Shown here: positions 58,505 through 64,000 of the stretch, one piece after another
Position numbering within the stretch: the stretch's first letter is position 1
How the letters are laid out: every line of letters begins with the position of its first letter
Source: Rheum nobile
Lineage: Eukaryota > Streptophyta > Magnoliopsida > Caryophyllales > Polygonaceae
Assembly: GCA_027886185.1 (NCBI GenBank)
Contig: WOAB01000689.1
Coordinates: 682,001-746,000, forward strand
Direction: 5' to 3'
DNA length: 64,000 nt
Notes under the pieces: model-generated
Databases searched by the model: none
What the model saw: the letters and a program-made list of their open reading frames with translations, nothing else
What the model was told of the DNA's origin: nothing
Made by a program: the position numbers and the translations under genes

Positions 58505-58695
58505 TTTTTTTTTTTTAGGTCTTGATCGCCTGGTTCGATCGGTTAAAGTCGCTCTACGTCCAGACCGGGGTACTGACACACGAAGTGGTAGATCTCTCCC
58601 AATATCAGTGTCTCCATACACGCCTCCAACAGGAATCGAACTCGAGACCTCTTTATAAAACGCTTAAGGAGTTAAGGGAGCCTAGTGTCAAACCA
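58505..58695 (-). mobile_element. SINE (minus orientation)
   Basis: A 12-base T run (58505-58516) is the A tail in element sense; box B GAGTTCGATTCC maps to 58632-58643. Body shares GTAGAGCGAC and CGATCGAACCAGGCGATC with the other copies. Confidence 0.75.
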
Positions 58696-58899
58696 TAAAT
58701 GTGAAACTCATGGATATCGATCAATAACACATACTACTTACAAACAATCGAAATAAACAAAATCAAAGATGATAATGAAGCACCAAATATAATTAATAAG
58801 CCAAACTCGAACTGAACTTAACCTAAAACGAAGTAAATGTCACCATGTCCAAATTAATAATTTCTAACACAAAGTTATATCTTGCATTGTTGTACTTAA

Positions 58900-60914
58900 T
58901 TAGTACATAGGTGACCTACAAGGTGTAAAATTCTTCTTCCTCCGGTTCATCGAAGCAGCATGGGATAAAACCGGACCGGACCCGGTCTGACCCACAGACA
59001 AACCGCTTGGCTCAGCAACGACGACCGAGTCAGAGGTCATTTGTCCAGAGTCATGCGCGCTTGAACCGGACAACGTGGTCACAACCCCTGTTTTCAGGAG
59101 CTGCGTGACCTACAATTTATATTGGACCCAGATAACAAAAGACTGGATTAATTATTACGTACGTGATCACATTAATTATAAGGGAAATTTCTGTGTTGGT
59201 GTTTATCGGTTTAGGGTTATTCCTATTGGTATTCATGAATTTATGGTTAATCCTGTTGGTGTTTCACAGTTAAGTTTTTTCCGATTGATATCCCTAAGGT
59301 TTGGGTTTATTTGCTTCATAATCAAACTTTTTCATGTTTGTACCATTCTAGTTCAAATTGATTAAATCCAAGTCGACCATTGTTCATCGCCCTCAAATTA
59401 GTAAGATTTAACTCCTAAAATACCCAAATCCATGTCCGAACCATATCGATTTGAATTCCGAAGCAACAACCCGTTTCAACCTTAAGAATTCAAATCGGAA
59501 TGGTTTGAGTATGAATTTGATTGTTTTAGGAGTCGAATCCTACTAAGTTGAGGTCAATAAACACAATGATGAGCTTCAATTTGATCAATTCGAACCGAAA
59601 TGATACGGATATGAAAATTTTCGGTTACAAAACGAACAAACCAAAACCTTAAGGGTACCAACAGGAAAAAACTTAATCGTGGAATACCAATAAAAATAAT
59701 CCTAATTTCAGGAACACTAATAGGAATTTCCCTAATTATAATATAAGAAAAAAACAGTGAGAGCTACCTTGCAAAAGATAGAACAGAAGAAAAATGATTG
59801 TTTTAGGCATCTGCTACAGGTGACGCAAACGTTGCCGGATGTTCTGGAAGGCCGAGGTTGTGGCCTATGTCTGAGGAACACCACATATGCACGGTTGGTG
59901 AAGTATGACTGTGTGTAGAGCGCCCCAACTTAATTAACATAGTATTTATATATATGCAAAAAAAAAAGACTATTAAAGAAAAATATAGTAACGCATGCAT
60001 GCAATTATATAATTAAAGATTTTCTGGCCTTTTCTATGTTGTGTCCGATTTGGGTTCGTAGTTGTTAGTAGTGTGCTCTTAAACTTGTTTATATTTTTGT
60101 ACAAATCTAACTTTATTTTTAGCTGAGTAGTTTGATAGATTCTTCTTAGGCAAGGATCTCACCCAAGAAGCCCACTGAGGTTAGAATCTAACAACAGGAT
60201 TTGTGCAAAAAATTCCTACGTTTTCCTATATTGACTTAATTCTGAAATTGAACGCCTTACAACTGACATAGACTCGGACTTAAATACTGAAATAAATTGA
60301 GTAGTGGTGTAACTAATCACTAACCCACTAGGGAGATAATGCTCTACGCGCGATTAAAGAACTGACTATTGACTCCTCTAACAAACTAACTTGATTACTG
60401 ACCTGGAATGAAGGAACAATAATTGAAATTATATAACAAATTAATAATTACTACCTGGAAATCAGTTAAGTGCAGTAGAAGGAACCGTATTAGTATCCTT
60501 GTAAATGGTAGCTGTAGCCGTATTTCAAAAAAAATTATATAAGTAAGGAGCTAGCTAGCTAGATCGATCACCTGGATTGAGGAGCAATTTAGGAGCTTTT
60601 CAGCATCTTCCAAGCGTATAACATCTTTGTGAATGTATCTTCTTATCTGGATTAAGAAAGTGAAACAGATAATTAAGTCCTAAAAATAGATAGATATGGA
60701 TATTAATTGAAGAGGTAGAAAGAACGTATATAGTATAATATAATGCCTGGAGAAGATGGTGAGAGAGGTGGGGGTCCAAACAGTGAGGGCAAACAGCAAT
60801 GCAGCACTCTAAACACAGCAAGTTCTTCCTCTCACTCTCATGAACTAAACAGCCTTCGTAGAATTTCTCTCCTATAAGAACCTCCATCCACCTCGGAATT
60901 TGAGCATTATTTAT
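58900..60914 (-). CDS. PLATZ transcription factor (first exon not resolved)
   Basis: Plant AT-rich sequence- and zinc-binding protein, a nuclear factor. Minus-strand exons: 60747-60914, 60572-60646, 59768-59908, 58900-59109, all in phase; 197 residues plus a missing short N-terminus. Evidence: PRWMEVLIGEKFYEGCLVHE and CLECCIAVCPHC...HLSHHLL (first zinc site), IRRYIHKDVIRLEDAEKLLN, SYFTNRAYVVFLRHRPQ, then CVTCSRCLKQSFFFCSIFCK (second zinc site), ending in NRRKKNFTPCRSPMY, a usual PLATZ tail. The intron after exon 60747 uses a GC donor (CAG/GCATTA). A Mutator-type MITE lies in the last intron. The exon at 60914 begins at an acceptor (TTGCAG), so the ATG is upstream, within about 61070; PLATZ first exons are tiny and I could not choose one. 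Confidence 0.9.
59182..59732. mobile_element. Mutator-type MITE in PLATZ intron
   Basis: 551 bp, ends GGGAAATTTCTGTGTTGG and GGAATTTCCC, exact 9-bp duplication TAATTATAA (59173-59181, 59733-59741). Same family as 7728-8249: both share TTCAAATTGATTAAATCCAA and GTCCGAACCAT. It is the cleanest full copy in the window. Confidence 0.93.
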
Positions 60915-61512
60915 CTGCAATTAATTAAGCCCGAGTTAATGTGCCAAAACCTAATTAATTACAGCCAAGAAACACACATATATATATTCAAGATAGATTG
61001 TAAAAAATAATCGAGTGTATAATTAAGAAGAGCTAGCTAGTTGATCAAATTCCAAACCCACCATAGCTGAAAACTCGGAAGTTAAAAGGTAGTATGTGGA
61101 TAGCAATTAGAAGGAGGATTGGCGCCTCATAATCTGACTAGCTTAGTTACACTGCACCTATATATATAGATATAATCATACATATGTACGTCTATTGTCA
61201 TCAATTGTCAACGAACAAGAAAATATGAAAAAAGTGAAAGGGAGAGAACTTGAAAAGGACAGTTAATTTTGGTTGCCCGGGTGCAAAATGGGCGTTTTGT
61301 AGGTAAAAAGTAAAAACGTACAAGACGGAGGTTAAATTATGGCTTTGTATGCCCAAAAAATTACTGTTTCTACGTACGAATATGAAATACATGCAAAGCA
61401 ACACGTACTACGAATATCAATAAATACGTTTTGTTCACGCCAAAAATAATGAAATTTAGGTTTTGTAGCTGTACATACGTATTGTCTCAAGATGTATATT
61501 TTTTATAAAAAC
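60915..61512. other. PLATZ upstream region
   Basis: First exon, leader and promoter of PLATZ are expected here. Contains repeated GCTAGCTAG near 60550-60565 and 61030-61045. No second gene. Confidence 0.4.
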
Positions 61513-61590
61513 TATTGTTAGTGCCCCTAAATATAAGGTTATTTCTGTTAGTATTTATGATTTTTTTTTGTTCGGTTAGTGTCTCTAAAG
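61513..61590. mobile_element. Fragment of the Mutator-type MITE, cut by a LINE
   Basis: Left-end part of the MITE family (TTGTTAGTGCCCCTAAAT, then TTCTGTTAGTATTTATGAT and GTTAGTGTCTCTAAAG), which breaks off exactly where the LINE A tail begins. Confidence 0.75.
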
Positions 61591-64000
61591 TTTTTTTTAT
61601 TAGGTAAAAATTATACTGGAAATCACAGAAGAGACGGTTTCTCAGTCTATAGCATTCTTTCGGATGAGAATTACAAATTCTAGACTAGCTCGAATATCTT
61701 CCAAGGAACTCCACTGGACCGTCTTTGCGATGAAGTCGGCCACCACTTTTGTTTCTCGGAAGACATGGAAAATCTGCACTAAAGAAAACAGTTGTAAAAC
61801 ACACATGATATCAGAAATTAACATTTCAATATCTCATGGACAGTGCCAGATTTGATTAAGAACATTCACTATGATAAGGTTATCGCATTCAAGTTGAATG
61901 TCGGTAATGCCTAATTCATAGGCTTTTATCAAGACATTTCTTACTGCTAGTGTTTCTGTTTTTAAAGGGGTTGAGATACCACATTTATCCCCAAAGAGGA
62001 AGATTGGTTTACCCGTGTTGTTCCTGAAAATATAGCCAAAGCTAGATTCACCATTAGTTTTGGTGGATCCATCTGTATTGATTTTAATTATGTTATCCGA
62101 TGGTTTTTTCCATTTCTTTATTGGTCGTCTAACATTGTTCATTCTATGTGTTTTTTGTTTGTCCTCTTCTAAACAGTCAGAGTTCCAACTCTTCGTCTTA
62201 TTCCAATTCTCAATTTGTTTTTTAATATAAATTGGTACATCCTTTATGATATCGGCATCATCGTTTGTTCTTCCAAAGCTTTGTTGGTTTCTATAAAACC
62301 AAATTATCCACCAATAGACCATTAATTCTATAAATTGTGATATATCGGTTTTTTGTCGAATGTCCTCAATGATTTCATTGATTTTTTTATTTCCTATGTT
62401 TAGGGATCTAATGATATCATAGGTATGATAATTCATTTTCTCTATTATTTTTATGGTATGATTACATTGGAATATGAGATGATTCAAATCCTTCAATTGA
62501 GCATTGCAACGGATACAACCCTGAGGGATTAGTACACCTTTTTCTACTAATCTAACTTTGGTTGGAAGTCCGTTTTTCATTATTTTCCAGATAAAGTTTT
62601 TAACTTTGGGATATGTGTCCATCTTTCAGATCCATGAAGAATCATATGCAATATATCTTTTGTTTCTGTTAATTAATTCCATAGCAGAATTTGTAGAAAA
62701 CCAACCATTTTTGCTAGTTTCCCAGTACATTCTATCATGAATATCATTCAAATGTATTGGGATAGAGATTATTTTTTGGCTAAATCATGTGGTAAACATT
62801 ATTCTATTAAGTCCTTGTTCCAGGTTTTATTTGGCAACATAAAATTAGCTATCAAGGCATCCTTATTCAGGATTAATTGTGTGTTTATGATATCACATAA
62901 AGGGGTTTTTGAGACCCAATTATCTGACCAGAATTTGATTGTTCTGCCATTACCAACTTGCCAAATTAGTCCAGATTTGAATTCATCTATGAGTTCAATT
63001 ATTTTGGACCATTGCCAAGAGCAACTTCCTTTTTTCTCGTAATGAAATATATGGATTGTTTTCAAGTTTTTTTTAGTAACAACTCTGACCCAATAATTAT
63101 TCGGATATGCTAAAATTTTCCATAATAATTTGAATTGTAGGGCTTTATTCATGTCCTTTGATTTTCTCAATCCAAGACCTCCTTGTTGTGTCGGTTTATA
63201 TATTTTCCCCCAGTCTATAAGAGATTTATAGGAGCTGTCTTTGTTCCAAAAAAAGATCTATTTAACTTGTCAAGTTCATTATGTATGTGTGTAGCTAGGT
63301 AACATAAAGCTTTGCATACGATAGTTTGGTCTTGATGCCAGATTGGCTTTTATTAGTGTTGTTCTTCCTGCTTGAGAAAAATAGTTTGCTTTCCATTTAG
63401 ACAGTTGTTGTTGGGTGCTAGTTAAGAGATCAACAAAGGTATTCGAGTTGACTTTACCATTAATGATAGGGCAACCAATATACTTTCCGAGAGATATCAT
63501 ATTTGTGATTGTGAGAGTACCTTGTATTGCTAATTTTTTATGGTTGGTAACCTTTTTTGTGACTTGAAAAGCCGATTTATGAAAATTTACTTTCTGTCCT
63601 GAGATTTTGCAATATTCATCAACAATATCCTTGATTTCCTTGCAGTTTTCCTGTTTAGCTTTTAATAAGATCACAATGTCATTCGCAAATGCCAGGAACA
63701 TAATTCTTGATCCTTGTTGAGTGATTTGAAATCCTAGTGGATTTCGAGGTCTTTCTGAAACTTTTTGGAGTTTTCTTGCAAGGATTTCAGATCCTAGAAT
63801 AAACAAGAAAGGGGAAAGGGGGTCACCCTGTCGAAGTCCTCTTGATGGTTTAAATATTTATGTGGGTCCGTTGTTTACAAGCACCGAGAAAGATACCGTT
63901 GTAATGCATTATTTTATCCAGTTGATAAATTTTTCATGAAATACAAACTTTTCCATGATTTTAATAATGAAATTCCATTCAATTCTATCATAAGCTTTTT
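61591..64000 (-). mobile_element. L1-type LINE (5' part outside window), inactive
   Basis: The A tail on the minus strand is the T8 run 61591-61598. Reading from the right edge: RT motifs AYDRIEWNFI, LRQGDPLSPFLFILGSEIL, LAFANDIVILLKA (63279-63990), NGRTIKFWSDNW (62799-63170), zinc-reverse-transcriptase-type TKVRLVEKGVLI and CIRCNAQLKDLNHLIFQC, and RNase H with IKINTDGSTKTNGESSFGYI and, after an in-frame TGA at 61834-61836, FRETKVVADFIAK. The order is the standard one for plant L1 ORF2. The catalytic F-A-D-D is FAND, and stops occur near 63868 and 63928. Confidence 0.92.

Overview
This is nuclear DNA of a flowering plant. The evidence is spliced GT-AG genes (a plastid branched-chain aminotransferase, a PLATZ zinc-binding gene and a DUF1195 gene) embedded in a dense, nested pile of plant transposable elements (Ty3/Gypsy, Ty1/Copia, L1-type LINEs, SINEs, hAT, Mutator-like and PIF/Harbinger-like elements). 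The species cannot be told from the sequence.

Layout. 1-4600: long terminal repeat, primer binding site, gag and a decayed protease of a Ty3/Gypsy element. 4556-12619: a 4045-bp unit present twice, almost identical, each copy carrying a truncated Gypsy reverse transcriptase fused tail-to-tail to an intronless plant gene copy on the opposite strand, then AT-rich repeats and a Mutator-type MITE ending in a poly-C tract. 12620-14680: further shortened copies of the MITE-plus-poly-C segment. 15812-17063: 5'-truncated LINE with a 23-bp target duplication, itself split by two MITEs. 17088 to about 25950: a large Mutator-like element with a MULE transposase/OTU protease gene, a GRF zinc-finger gene, a B3-domain gene and low-complexity minus-strand exons; its non-coding parts carry some 20 copies of one 19-bp dyad with a fixed 7-bp spacer.

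26177-36630: two convergent host genes, DUF1195 (+) and plastid BCAT (-, ten exons, a 965-bp hAT insertion in intron 9). 37085-38540: AT-rich minisatellite. 38746-51581: a Ty1/Copia element on the minus strand, broken by two roughly 3.1-kb hAT-type elements with 8-bp target duplications; one holds a LINE, the other a long inverted repeat around a 1.5-kb minisatellite. 51582-58700: SINEs and MITEs, several with recoverable target duplications. 58900-60914: PLATZ gene (-) with a Mutator-type MITE in an intron. 61591-64000: L1-type LINE (-) inserted into another copy of the same MITE family.

The most unusual signal is the Mutator-like element: three of its genes share one duplicated promoter module, and a strictly spaced palindrome (TRCGCC-N7-GGCGYA) recurs in every intergenic segment and in the ends. 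This looks like a dedicated DNA-recognition system of the element; its function is inferred, not shown.
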